Part shown: piece after piece, positions 44,943-53,865 of the stretch
Numbering within the stretch: the first letter of the stretch is position 1
How the letters are laid out: every line of letters starts with the position of its first letter
From: Shewanella benthica
Lineage (GTDB): Bacteria > Pseudomonadota > Gammaproteobacteria > Enterobacterales > Shewanellaceae
Reading direction: 5' to 3'
DNA length: 64,000 nucleotides
NCBI GenBank assembly: GCA_023284085.1
Contig: JAKVHY010000030.1
Location: forward strand, 17,781-81,780
Program-made: the position numbers and the translations under genes
Notes under the pieces: generated by a model
Databases searched by the model: none
What the model was told of the DNA's origin: nothing
The model's input: only the letters and a program-made list of their open reading frames with translations

Positions 44943-45005
44943 GTTTTAGTGTCATTTTAATAGAATAACTAAGACACCCTAAATTGTCAGACACAGACCC
45001 CTTGA

Positions 45006-45278
45006 CTAAGATTAAGTAAAGTTGCCGAAGGGGATTTGTTATACGGTGTCGATCGTTATACAGGTCAATCCTATGAGCATAGGCGTGATTGGATTGAAAA
45101 TCGACTGATAGAATTGGCTGCAGTGTTCGCTATTGATATCTGTGCTTATGCCCTATTCATTCACACAAAAGGCGAAGCACTTGAATCTCATCAACAAAGA
45201 ATAATGGATGTCTTGGTTAATTTTGTCAGCGTGATTTTGGGTATAAAAGTGTCTCCAAGGGTGTTATCTACGCACTAA
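45006..45278 (+). pseudogene. Y1 (RAYT-like) transposase N-terminal remnant
   Basis: The frame encodes LLYGVDRYTGQSYEHRRDWIENRL followed by IELAAVFAIDICAYA, which matches the N-terminal block of Shewanella-type Y1 transposases (usually ...CG-D--TG--YEHRR-W-E-RL-EL---FAIDVCAYAVMSNH). The preceding CISRCVRRA part is degraded and the HUH active site that should follow AYA is lost, replaced by unrelated sequence. No start codon at the expected place. Remnant of a mobile element. Confidence 0.65.
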
Positions 45279-45524
45279 TGGGCGTAGTATACAGTTTCGT
45301 TTCATGCAGAGGATATTGATCACCGTGTTAATTACGCCGCCTTAACGTTTCGCCCCCCCTATAGCTTTCATTGCTAACCTAAGCGCCATGCTTATTCTTT
45401 GCGTTTGTTAATTCGTAATCCAATTTTTTACGATCTTTTCCACGCCAAATTTTTATCAAAAAAGCACGTATAACACGCCAGTCTAATCTCTGGTGCGAAC
45501 TGCCGTGCGTAAACTGAGAGTTCA

Positions 45525-47012
45525 ATGCTAAAAAACTTTAAAACAGATTGGTTATCTAATATTCGTGGCGATCTGCTTGCGGGTATGGTTGTGGCGTTAG
45601 CCTTAATACCTGAAGCTATCGCATTTTCAATTATTGCCGGAGTCGATCCCAAAGTTGGCTTGTATGCTTCATTCAGTATATCGGTAGTGATAGCGTTTAC
45701 CGGGGGCCGAAGTGGAATGATCTCCGCAGCAACCGGAGCCATGGCATTATTGATGATCACCCTAGTTAAAGAGCACGGTTTAGAATACCTGTTAGCCACG
45801 ACAGTATTAACGGGTGTATTACAGGTGTTAGCCGGGTATTTAAAACTAGGTGATTTGATGCGATTTGTCTCGCGGTCGGTGGTCACAGGCTTTGTTAATG
45901 CGTTAGCCATACTCATTTTTATGGCCCAGTTACCCGAACTCACCAATGTGACCTGGCATGTGTATGCCATGACAGCGGCAGGCCTTGGTATTATCTATCT
46001 CTTCCCTTATCTGCCTATTATCGGCAAGTTAATTCCCTCTCCCTTGATTTGTATTGTTGGATTAACTATTTTCGCTATCATGTTTAATATCGATGTGCGT
46101 ACAGTCGGCGATATGGGAGACTTGCCCGATACCTTACCGATATTTTTATGGCCTGATGTGCCTTTGAATTTAACAACCTTATGGATAGTTTTACCCTACG
46201 CCACAGCCCTTGCCACTGTTGGCTTATTAGAGTCAATGATGACAGCGACGATAGTCGATGACCTTACCGATACCAGTAGTGATAAGAATCGAGAATGTAA
46301 GGGGCAGGGCATTGCCAATGTTTTCACAGGCTTTCTCGGTGGCATGGCGGGATGCGCCATGATTGGTCAATCTATGATTAATATTAAGTCTGGCGGGCGT
46401 GGACGTTTATCGAGTTTAGCTGCGGGTATGTATTTATTATTAATGGTGGTGTTTCTTGGGCCATGGCTGAAGCAGATCCCGATGGCCGCATTAGTAGCTG
46501 TGATGATTATGGTAGCAATAGGAACTTTCTCTTGGCGCTCTATTACTGATATGAGAAAACACCCACTGTCGACCAATATCGTGATGCTATCCACTGTGGT
46601 TATGGTCGTTGTCACTCATAACTTAGCCCTAGGAGTATTTGTTGGGGTATTGCTTGCATCACTATTTTTTGCTAATAAAATTAGCCGCATGATGGTGGTA
46701 AGGCATGACTTTGCCGAGAGTAACCATTGCGAGTATCGCGTCATTGGCCAAGTATTTTTTGCTTCAGCTGATAAATTTATTGATTCATTTGATTTTCAAG
46801 CCGTACAGGAGTCGGTAACGATTGACTTATCGACGGCTCATTTTTGGGATGTCACCGCGGTATCTGCATTAGATAAAGTGGTGATTAAGTTTCGCCGGGA
46901 AGGTAGCGACGTGACACTGATTGGCATGAACGAAGCGACACGTACGATCGTTGATAAGTTTGGTGTACATGATAAACCCGAAGAAGTTGAAAGACTAATG
47001 GCAGGACACTAA
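45525..47012 (+). CDS. SulP-family anion transporter with STAS domain
   Basis: 495 residues: N-terminal SulP signature (LLAGMVVALALIPEAIAFSIIAGVDPKVGLYAS), ten to twelve membrane helices, and a C-terminal cytoplasmic STAS domain (about 400-490, VTIDLSTAHFWDVTAVSALDKVV). The length fits the short SulP group that includes bicarbonate or sulfate carriers. Paired with a universal stress protein 13 bp downstream, a combination that suggests coupling to stress or C/S supply. The specific anion is not determinable here. Confidence 0.88.
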   Translation: MLKNFKTDWLSNIRGDLLAGMVVALALIPEAIAFSIIAGVDPKVGLYASFSISVVIAFTGGRSGMISAATGAMALLMITLVKEHGLEYLLATTVLTGVLQVLAGYLKLGDLMRFVSRSVVTGFVNALAILIFMAQLPELTNVTWHVYAMTAAGLGIIYLFPYLPIIGKLIPSPLICIVGLTIFAIMFNIDVRTVGDMGDLPDTLPIFLWPDVPLNLTTLWIVLPYATALATVGLLESMMTATIVDDLTDTSSDKNRECKGQGIANVFTGFLGGMAGCAMIGQSMINIKSGGRGRLSSLAAGMYLLLMVVFLGPWLKQIPMAALVAVMIMVAIGTFSWRSITDMRKHPLSTNIVMLSTVVMVVVTHNLALGVFVGVLLASLFFANKISRMMVVRHDFAESNHCEYRVIGQVFFASADKFIDSFDFQAVQESVTIDLSTAHFWDVTAVSALDKVVIKFRREGSDVTLIGMNEATRTIVDKFGVHDKPEEVERLMAGH

Positions 47013-47025
47013 TAGGATGAGACAA

Positions 47026-47871
47026 ATGAAAAATATAGTCGCGTGTATTGATGGCTCAACATTGACTCTAGCAACCTGCGAAGCCAGTGCTTGGGTTGCT
47101 CAGAAGGTTGAGGCACCTCTTATCTTATTACATGTACTCGATAAAACCACGAGACCAGTGGTGAGTGAATTGTCAGGGCAGATAGGCTTGGGGAGCCAAG
47201 AGGAACTCCTCAATGAGCTGGTTGAGCTCGATGAAGTGCGCAGTAAAGTTGCCCTCAAGCATGGTAAGCAACTCCTTACCGATGCCAAGGCATTGGCGGT
47301 GTTGAGAGGCGTCGATGAGATCGGCACATTGCAACGTCACGGAAGTTTACTAGAAACCCTTATCGATCTGGAACGTGAGTTAAGGGTATTAGTGATCGGT
47401 AAATCGGGTGAAGATCATAGCACCAGTAAAACCATAGGTTCACAACTTGAAAGCGTTGTCCGCTCCATAAAAGCACATACCTTGGTGGTCAGCGAAACGT
47501 TTGTGACACCTAGATCTTACATGATTGCCTTTGACGGCAGCGCAACCAGTGAAAAACTGATTGAAAAGGCAATGAACACACCGTTACTTAAAGGGCTTGA
47601 GTGTCATTTGGTGATGGTGGATGAATCAGGCAGTAAGAGTACGGCTTTTGATCAGGCGGCAATGCGACTGCGAGGATCAGGGATTAAGGTCTGTGAGAAA
47701 ATGCTGTCAGGGCGTGTCGATGAAGCACTGCTTAATTATCAGCAACAGCAACAGCTGGGCATGATTGTGATGGGGGCTTTCGGTCACTCAAAATTAAGGC
47801 AGTTTTTTGTCGGCAGCAATACGACTGAGGTGTTAGTAAAAAGTGCGGTTCCATTACTCTTGATCCGTTAA
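47026..47871 (+). CDS. Universal stress protein (tandem UspA domains)
   Basis: 281 residues from ATG 47026 (MKNIVACIDGS), with AGGA 8 bp upstream; an ATG at 47017 is also possible. Two UspA-like halves: residues 1-150 and 160-281. The second half carries GMIVMGAFGHSKLRQFFVGSNTTEVL, the ATP-binding G-2x-G-9x-G(S/T) pattern. Co-directional with and just after the SulP gene, so probably one operon. Confidence 0.87.
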   Translation: MKNIVACIDGSTLTLATCEASAWVAQKVEAPLILLHVLDKTTRPVVSELSGQIGLGSQEELLNELVELDEVRSKVALKHGKQLLTDAKALAVLRGVDEIGTLQRHGSLLETLIDLERELRVLVIGKSGEDHSTSKTIGSQLESVVRSIKAHTLVVSETFVTPRSYMIAFDGSATSEKLIEKAMNTPLLKGLECHLVMVDESGSKSTAFDQAAMRLRGSGIKVCEKMLSGRVDEALLNYQQQQQLGMIVMGAFGHSKLRQFFVGSNTTEVLVKSAVPLLLIR

Positions 47872-47895
47872 GACGCATCGAAATAAGTAGATAAT

Positions 47896-48079
47896 GGAGC
47901 CTGTAAATAATTTTGTGTAACTACCTTTCAATCAGTTCCCTATGTGGGTCAATGGAAGGTAGAGTATGAACAAAAATGAATTAGAAGCATTCGCTAAACA
48001 AGCCGCTAAAGGCATTAAAACCAAAGTCGATATAAATGACTTCAGGGCTATGCTAATAATTGTAGGGCAATGCGAGTAA
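47896..48079 (+). mobile_element. Left end of an IS256-family element with truncated transposase
   Basis: 47896-47925 (GGAGCCTGTAAATAATTTTG and onward) looks like an IS256-type terminal repeat. It is followed at 47966-48079 by 37 codons starting MNKNELEAFAKQAAKGIKTK, the N-terminus of Mutator/IS256 transposases, then a premature stop. The rest of the element and its right end are missing. Next to it, GGGGTCAGGGTCTGACC (48081-48097) resembles motifs found with Y1 transposases. Confidence 0.65.
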
Positions 48080-48131
48080 ATGGGGTCAGGGTCTGACCTC
48101 ACTTACTACAGATCTCTTCGCTCTATCTTGA

Positions 48132-48214
48132 ACTTACCACTATCACTTATCACTTACCACTTACCACTTACCACTTACCACTTACCACTTACCACTTACC
48201 ACTTAAAACTTATC
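48132..48214. repeat. Heptad array ACTTACC
   Basis: Seven perfect consecutive ACTTACC units (48152-48200) flanked by degenerate units ACTTACC, ACTATC, ACTTATC and ACTTAAA, ACTTATC. Same unit as at 30454 on the other strand. Confidence 0.92.
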
Positions 48215-48236
48215 TCTATACGATACATATCAAACA

Positions 48237-48264
48237 AAAAAGTCGGGTATTAACCCGACTTTTT
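48237..48264. terminator. Rho-independent terminator, bidirectional
   Basis: 12-bp perfect stem AAAAAGTCGGGT / ACCCGACTTTTT with ATTA loop and T-runs on both strands. It lies 67 bp after the end of the leftward ABC importer operon. Confidence 0.88.
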
Positions 48265-48331
48265 AACTAACGCTAATAACTACCGCTTTTAACAACGGCA
48301 TTCGCTATCGAGTAGCGAATGCACTGCAGGA

Positions 48332-49297
48332 TTAACGCGTCTTCACATACGGTACACCGATAGACTTAGGTCCGACGGCGCGGCCAATAAAGCCGGCAAG
48401 CAGGAGTACTGTCAGGATGTAGGGTAAGACTTCGATTGCCTGTACCGGAATGACACCCACTACCGGCAACTCGACGCCCTGCAGGCGAATCGCCACTGCA
48501 TCGAGGAAGCCAAACAGCAGACAACCAAACAATACAGGCACAGGCCTCCACTTACCGAAGATCAACGCGGCCAAGGCGATGAAGCCCTTACCGGCACTCA
48601 TGTTCGCCACGAAGCCGGCACTGTGCGCGGTAGACAGGTAGGCACCTGCAATACCGCACAATATACCTGCACAGATCAAGGCGCGATAGCGGATCCAGGC
48701 CACCGAGATACCCGCGGTATCCACCGCATGGGGGTTTTCACCCGCCGCGCGCAGACGCAATCCAAAACGGGTTCGAAACACTATCCACCAGACAGTAGGC
48801 ACCATGGCCAGCGCCAGGTAGACCAAGATGTTATGGCCGGAGATAAGTTCACTATAGAGCAGACCAATGACAGGAACATCCGCAATCGCATCGGCTCCCG
48901 GCAGCGTGATAGAAGTAAAGCGCTCACTGTCAGACAGAGCAGGAGTCTGCCCGCCCAGACCAAACCAAAAGCGTCCCAGCGTTACGGTCAGGCCCACGGC
49001 TAGCATATTAATCGCCACACCTGAGACGATCTGATCGCCTCTGTGGGTGATTGTGGCAAAGCCATGGAGTAACGACAGAGACACAGAAACGCCGATGCCG
49101 GCGAGCAAGCCGAGCCAAACAGAGCCAGTTACCGAAGCGGCGGCCGCGGCGGCAAACGCCGCCGACAGCATCTTGCCTTCCAGCGCGATGTTCACTATGC
49201 CAGAACGCTCCGAGAATAGGCCTGCCAATGCCGCTAGAATCAGCGGGGTCGAGACCCTCAGGGTCGCATCTAAGATTAAAATCAGATTCTCATACAT
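48332..49297 (-). CDS. BMP-type nucleoside ABC importer, permease 2
   Basis: 321 residues with about eight to ten helices and the BPD_transp_2 signature (ALAGLFSERSGIVNIALEGKMLSAAF; AAGENPHAVDTAGISV). Homologous to NupQ/YufQ-type permeases that import purine or pyrimidine nucleosides. Last gene of the operon, 3 bp after permease 1, followed by a terminator. Confidence 0.9.
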   Translation of the reverse strand: MYENLILILDATLRVSTPLILAALAGLFSERSGIVNIALEGKMLSAAFAAAAAASVTGSVWLGLLAGIGVSVSLSLLHGFATITHRGDQIVSGVAINMLAVGLTVTLGRFWFGLGGQTPALSDSERFTSITLPGADAIADVPVIGLLYSELISGHNILVYLALAMVPTVWWIVFRTRFGLRLRAAGENPHAVDTAGISVAWIRYRALICAGILCGIAGAYLSTAHSAGFVANMSAGKGFIALAALIFGKWRPVPVLFGCLLFGFLDAVAIRLQGVELPVVGVIPVQAIEVLPYILTVLLLAGFIGRAVGPKSIGVPYVKTR

Positions 49298-49300
49298 AGC

Positions 49301-50431
49301 TTAGGCCTCCGTCTGTGCTTTGCCGAGGGACTTTTTCTTTCGATCCCAGAGCACAAATAAATGTTCGGTTGGCTTCACCAACATCAATGCCAACGCACCA
49401 CTGAACAGCACGACTAAGGCCTGCACCACCTGAATCATCTCACGATCGATATTGGGGAAATCAAACGCCAACTCAGCTCCGCCCTGATACAGGACACCAA
49501 AGAGCAGACTCGCCAATATGATACCGACAGGATGATTACGACCAATCAAACACACGGCAATACCGGTGAAGCCATAGCCAGCCACGAAATCCAGCTTCAA
49601 CTGCTGACCATAACCTTGTACTTCATTCAGGCCTAACATCCCGGAAAGTGCACCGGATATAAGCATCACTATGATGATCAATTTCTTATGGTTAATGCCG
49701 CCATACTCAGCCGCTGTAGGACTCGCGCCCATGGCACGAATGGCATAGCCCCAACGGGTGCGCCACAGTAATACCCAAACGAAGACACAACAAGCCAAAG
49801 CGATAAAGAAACTCAGGTTCATCGGCGACTCAGAGAAAGAGAGCCCGAACCAGGCCGCGATCTCATGGAACATCGGCATCACAGCGCTTTGTTCAAAAAT
49901 CCGCGAAACCGGCGCCATCTGACCGTCCAGTTTAAGTACGTTCACCATCAGATAGACCATCAGCGCCGAGGCGATAAAGTTAAACATGATGGTGGTGATC
50001 ACGATATGACTGCCACGGTAAGCCTGCAGATACGCAGGGATAAGTGCCCACAGGGCACCAAATGCCATACTGGCAACCATAGAGATAGGCAGAAGAGCCC
50101 AGAATGGTAAGGCCTGATCTAAACCCAAACAGGCGAGTCCAACCCCCAAGCCCCCGAGATAAGCTTGACCTTCACCACCGATATTAAACAGCCCGGCAGA
50201 AAACGCCACCGCCACCGCTAAACCAGTAAAAATAAAGTTAGTCGTATAGTAGAGGGTATAACCGATACCTTCCTGATAACCTAAGGCTCCTTTCACCATC
50301 ACCATCGCCGCCTCGATGGGATTCACATCCACGGCAATGAAAATAAATGCTGAAAATGCAAAGGCGAAGAGGATATTGATCAAGGGCAGTCCGATGACAT
50401 TAACCCACATAGGAATTTTTGAGTCGTTCAC
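49301..50431 (-). CDS. BMP-type nucleoside ABC importer, permease 1
   Basis: 376 residues, multiple helices, BPD_transp_2 family: FSAGLFNIGGEGQAYLGGLG and RAMGASPTAAEYGGIN. Homologous to NupP/YufP. Its ATG overlaps the ATPase stop (ATGA). Forms the heterodimeric membrane channel with permease 2. Confidence 0.9.
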   Translation of the reverse strand: MNDSKIPMWVNVIGLPLINILFAFAFSAFIFIAVDVNPIEAAMVMVKGALGYQEGIGYTLYYTTNFIFTGLAVAVAFSAGLFNIGGEGQAYLGGLGVGLACLGLDQALPFWALLPISMVASMAFGALWALIPAYLQAYRGSHIVITTIMFNFIASALMVYLMVNVLKLDGQMAPVSRIFEQSAVMPMFHEIAAWFGLSFSESPMNLSFFIALACCVFVWVLLWRTRWGYAIRAMGASPTAAEYGGINHKKLIIIVMLISGALSGMLGLNEVQGYGQQLKLDFVAGYGFTGIAVCLIGRNHPVGIILASLLFGVLYQGGAELAFDFPNIDREMIQVVQALVVLFSGALALMLVKPTEHLFVLWDRKKKSLGKAQTEA

Positions 50432-52017
50432 GCCTGACCTCCATTAGTCGTTTGTCCCGCAGCCGACTTGCTTAGCTCATCGGGTATTATGTTGGCCATC
50501 ATCATCCCAAGAATTTTCTCGTTCGCCTGTTCACAGCTCACCTCTCCAACGATATGGCCATCGAACATCACGATGATCCTATCGGCCAACGCCATGATCT
50601 CATCGAGCTCCACCGACACCAGTAGAATACCCTTGCCTTGATCTCTGAGTTCGATGATGCGTTTATGGATAAATTCGATGGCACCTATATCTACTCCCCG
50701 GGTCGGTTGACCGATCAGCAGCACATCCGGATTTTGGTCCACTTCGCGAGCGATGATCAGCTTCTGCTGATTGCCGCCGGAAAATAGCGAGCTTCTGAGC
50801 TTAGGATCTTGTGGTCTTACGTCCCACTCCTCCATCAAGCGCGCACACTCCTGGGTGATAACCTTAGGCTTATTCAAAACCTTGTCATTATATGTAGACC
50901 GATTCTGATGCCCTAAGATGGCAGACTCTTCGGCGCTGAAGGATTTTATTAGCCCCATATTCAGTCGGTCTTCCGGCACATGGCCGACACTTAACTGACG
51001 TACACCATCCGGCGAACAGGGATGCTCTGCATCGATAATAGTCTGGCCTATGGTTATCGAACCACTGGTAGGTATGAGTAAGCCTGCGAGTGCATTAATC
51101 AAGTGAGATTGGCCATTACCGGAGACCCCGGCAACACCAACAACCTCTCCGGCCTTGATCTCTATGTTGACCTTTTTAAGACGATCTACGCCCATACCAT
51201 CGGTATAGGTCAGATCTTTAGTCGACAATAGTATCTGGGCAGGCTTAGCCGCATTCTTATCGACTTTTAAGCGAACTTTCCGTCCCACCATGAGCTCGGC
51301 CAGCTCTTCTTTATTTGTCTCGGCCGTCTTTCTGTGGGCAACCATCGCCCCTTGGCGCATGATCGAGACGTTATCTGTGGCAGCCAGAATCTCTTTGAGT
51401 TTGTGGGTGATCAATAAAATAGTGACGCCCTGCTCGCGCAGCGCATCGAAAATATGAAACAGATGCTCAGTTTCCTGTGGGGTCAGTACACCCGTGGGTT
51501 CATCCAGAATGAGGATCTTAGCCCCCCGATACAGGGCCTTTAAGATCTCGACCCTCTGTTGCAGGCCAACAGGCAAGTCTTCAATCAAGGCATCGAGTGG
51601 CACATCGAGTTGGTAATTTTTTGCTAACCGCTCTAGCTCTTTGCGGGCATCATGGAGACTGGACTTAAGCAGAGGGCCATTTTCGGCACCCAAAATCACA
51701 TTTTCCAGAACGGTGAAGTTATCGACCAACATGAAATGCTGGTGAACCATGCCGATGCCGTGACTGATTGCCTCTTTCGAATTGGCAAGCTTCTGGACCT
51801 CACCGCTAATCAGAATATCTCCGGCGTCTGCGCTATAAAACCCGTAGATGATATTCATCAGGGTCGATTTACCTGCCCCGTTTTCACCGATAATGCCATG
51901 GATGGTACCGGGAGGAACTTGAAGATCAATATTTCGGTTAGCATGCACTGCGCCGAATCGCTTATCGATACCACGCAGTTCGAGTGCAAAAGGTTTGTCG
52001 CTAGGGTGTATAGACAT
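50428..52017 (-). CDS. BMP-type nucleoside ABC importer, double ATPase
   Basis: 529 residues from ATG 52017 (MSIHPSDKPFALELRG); 52044 is an alternative. Two ABC domains: first Walker A GENGAGKST (about residue 44) and Walker B ILILDEPT; second GVSGNGQS in place of a full Walker A and signature SGGNQQK with a degenerate Walker B (VLLIGQPTRGVD), a pattern usual in the RbsA/YufO group where one site is inactive. Energises import. A hairpin terminator separates it from the binding-protein gene. Confidence 0.9.
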   Translation of the reverse strand: MSIHPSDKPFALELRGIDKRFGAVHANRNIDLQVPPGTIHGIIGENGAGKSTLMNIIYGFYSADAGDILISGEVQKLANSKEAISHGIGMVHQHFMLVDNFTVLENVILGAENGPLLKSSLHDARKELERLAKNYQLDVPLDALIEDLPVGLQQRVEILKALYRGAKILILDEPTGVLTPQETEHLFHIFDALREQGVTILLITHKLKEILAATDNVSIMRQGAMVAHRKTAETNKEELAELMVGRKVRLKVDKNAAKPAQILLSTKDLTYTDGMGVDRLKKVNIEIKAGEVVGVAGVSGNGQSHLINALAGLLIPTSGSITIGQTIIDAEHPCSPDGVRQLSVGHVPEDRLNMGLIKSFSAEESAILGHQNRSTYNDKVLNKPKVITQECARLMEEWDVRPQDPKLRSSLFSGGNQQKLIIAREVDQNPDVLLIGQPTRGVDIGAIEFIHKRIIELRDQGKGILLVSVELDEIMALADRIIVMFDGHIVGEVSCEQANEKILGMMMANIIPDELSKSAAGQTTNGGQA

Positions 52018-52059
52018 AAATGATGGTTCTCTTTGCCGCCCCATGTGTACTTCTCAAAA

Positions 52060-52087
52060 AGCTCTCCTACTTTGAGGCAGGAGAGCT
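52060..52087 (-). terminator. Intra-operon hairpin terminator after the BMP gene
   Basis: Perfect 9-bp stem AGCTCTCCT / AGGAGAGCT with a 10-nt loop, followed on the minus strand by TTTTTG. Partial termination here would give more binding protein than ATPase/permease. Confidence 0.8.
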
Positions 52088-52134
52088 AACTTTCACTTTT
52101 TACAAATGAAAAGCACTATTATTGGAGCTTGGCA

Positions 52135-53139
52135 TTAGTACTTACAGCTGTTATCAGCCATGTAATCGTGAACCTTGATATCTCCGGCTACGATCTTCGC
52201 TGAAATTTCACCGATCTTAGTTTCCATTTCGGCGGTCACTAGGTCGCGGTTATATTCATCGAGCGTCCAGCCAACACCGTTCTCTTTAAGACCACGGGCA
52301 TCGATACCAGGAGTGAAGCTACCGCCTTCGGCAGCCTTAAATACCTCAAATGTCGCCACGCCGACACGCTTAACCATAGAGGTCAGCATTACGCCCGGGT
52401 GCAGGTAGTTTTGGTTAGAGTCAACACCGATAGCAAATTTGCCTTCATCTTTCGCGGCCTGATAAACACCGACACCGGTACCACCAGCAGCAGCGAAGAC
52501 TACGTCGGCGCCTTTAGTAAACTGACTCTTAGTCAGTTCGGCACCACGGGCAGGATCTGACCATGCAGCGATAGTTGAACCCGTCATGTTCTGGAAAACT
52601 TCAGTATCTTTATTGATGTATTTAGCACCTTGCTCATAACCACAAGCAAACTTACGGATCAAAGGAATATCCATACCGCCAACGAAGCCAACTTTATGAC
52701 TTTTTGACTTCATCGCAGCTAATGCGCCGACAAGGAATGAACCTTCATGCTCTTTAAACACCAGAGACTTAACATTAGGTAGATCTACAACGGCATCGAT
52801 AATCACAAACTGAGTATCTGGGTGCTTTTTAGCCACCTTGGTTAATGCAGAGCCATACATGAAGCCAACCACAACAATCGGGCTGAATCCACGACGTGCC
52901 AGGCGCTCAAGGCCCTGTTCACGCTGTGCATCGTTTGCCGGTACAAATTCACGTACATCGATCTTGGTTTGTTCGGTAAATTTCATCACACCGTTCTGAT
53001 AAACCGCCTGGCTGAAAGATTTATCAAACTTACCCGATGAATCATAAGCTACGGCTGGTTTAAAATCTGCAGCGTTTGCGACGAAAGAACACAGTGCTAA
53101 TGACACGGCTGCCGCAGTAGTTGTTAGGATTTTCTTCAT
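52135..53139 (-). CDS. BMP-family nucleoside-binding protein
   Basis: 334 residues from ATG 53139 (MKKILTTTAAA), GAGGA 5 bp upstream. Sec signal ending VANAADF. BMP/PnrA fold: KPAVAYDSSGKFDKSFSQAVYQNG, VVGFMYGSALTKVAKKHP, KVGFVGGMDIPLIRKFACGYEQGA, FAIGVDSNQNYLHPG. Unlike BmpA/PnrA lipoproteins no lipobox is seen, so it should be a soluble periplasmic protein. First gene of the importer operon; a 12-bp tandem repeat lies just upstream. Confidence 0.92.
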   Translation of the reverse strand: MKKILTTTAAAVSLALCSFVANAADFKPAVAYDSSGKFDKSFSQAVYQNGVMKFTEQTKIDVREFVPANDAQREQGLERLARRGFSPIVVVGFMYGSALTKVAKKHPDTQFVIIDAVVDLPNVKSLVFKEHEGSFLVGALAAMKSKSHKVGFVGGMDIPLIRKFACGYEQGAKYINKDTEVFQNMTGSTIAAWSDPARGAELTKSQFTKGADVVFAAAGGTGVGVYQAAKDEGKFAIGVDSNQNYLHPGVMLTSMVKRVGVATFEVFKAAEGGSFTPGIDARGLKENGVGWTLDEYNRDLVTAEMETKIGEISAKIVAGDIKVHDYMADNSCKY

Positions 53140-53154
53140 GATTGTCCTCATTGT

Positions 53155-53205
53155 AGGTATATAAGTATGTATATAGATATGTATATAGGTATGTATATAG
53201 ACAGT
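53155..53205. repeat. 12-bp tandem repeat (RTATGTATATAG) upstream of the BMP gene
   Basis: About four units of GTATGTATATAG and variants in 53155-53201, within 20-60 bp of the BMP start codon, in the likely leader or promoter. TATATA-rich units could act as -10 elements. Confidence 0.8.
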
Positions 53206-53865
53206 AACTTTATATTTTTAGATTCAGTACTATCATGCCCCTAAGCCTGCTTACTTTGTTGCAAAATTACCGGCTTAGATACTCACTTTGTACATGAACG
53301 ACGAGCTTACAACAGTGAACTATAGAATGGCTAGACCTAATTACACCTTAGTGCCCACCCAAGCTAAGCAAGCGGCATGATTAGCATTTATGTAATTTTA
53401 CAACGAAAAGTCAGGCTATTTACTGCATAATCGCGGCGCGGGCTTGGTATTACCCTAATTTTACTACTGACCAGTAAGTAAACAGCACAACAAATACCCC
53501 ATTTGTTCTTAATATGGGAAGGAGCAAAACGCCTAACACAAAGACTAGACACATGGATGACAACCAAAAGAACAAACAAACAATTAACACCAACACAACA
53601 CCTATCGCCAAATATGCAAGCCTGTTCTGAAATGGAGACAATCATTTTTCATGTAACAAAACAACATTCCTCCCACATTGCAGCTTGAATTATGACGTTA
53701 AACGGCTATGGCTAGTGGTTCCCTCCCCAATTCGACCATTTAATACCCGGGAAAAACAAAAATAACCATTTTTATTATTTTGAAGAAATGTGATGCGGAT
53801 CCGGTCTGAGTTTTAAATGACCTCTAAAAAACCATTTCAGTAGTGATAGAAATCGATTCAGAGGC
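53206..53865. other. Long intergenic region without a convincing gene
   Basis: About 660 bp. Weak overlapping frames on both strands (around 53388-53688) lack ribosome sites and family matches. The region includes an AT-rich stretch (53755-53790). No purine riboswitch or repeat was recognised. Confidence 0.45.

Noticed and set aside
45428..45970. 180-residue minus-strand frame
   Set aside because: Antisense of the SulP gene, whose family match is clear.
48132..48214. Possible CRISPR array
   Set aside because: The repeat unit is 7 bp with no spacers, and no cas genes are nearby.
53140..53400. Possible purine riboswitch upstream of the nucleoside importer
   Set aside because: The conserved core sequences of the purine aptamer are absent on the minus strand.
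53388..53645. Overlapping minus-strand frames of 63-85 residues
   Set aside because: No ribosome site, low-complexity hydrophobic content, and competing frames on both strands; treated as non-coding.
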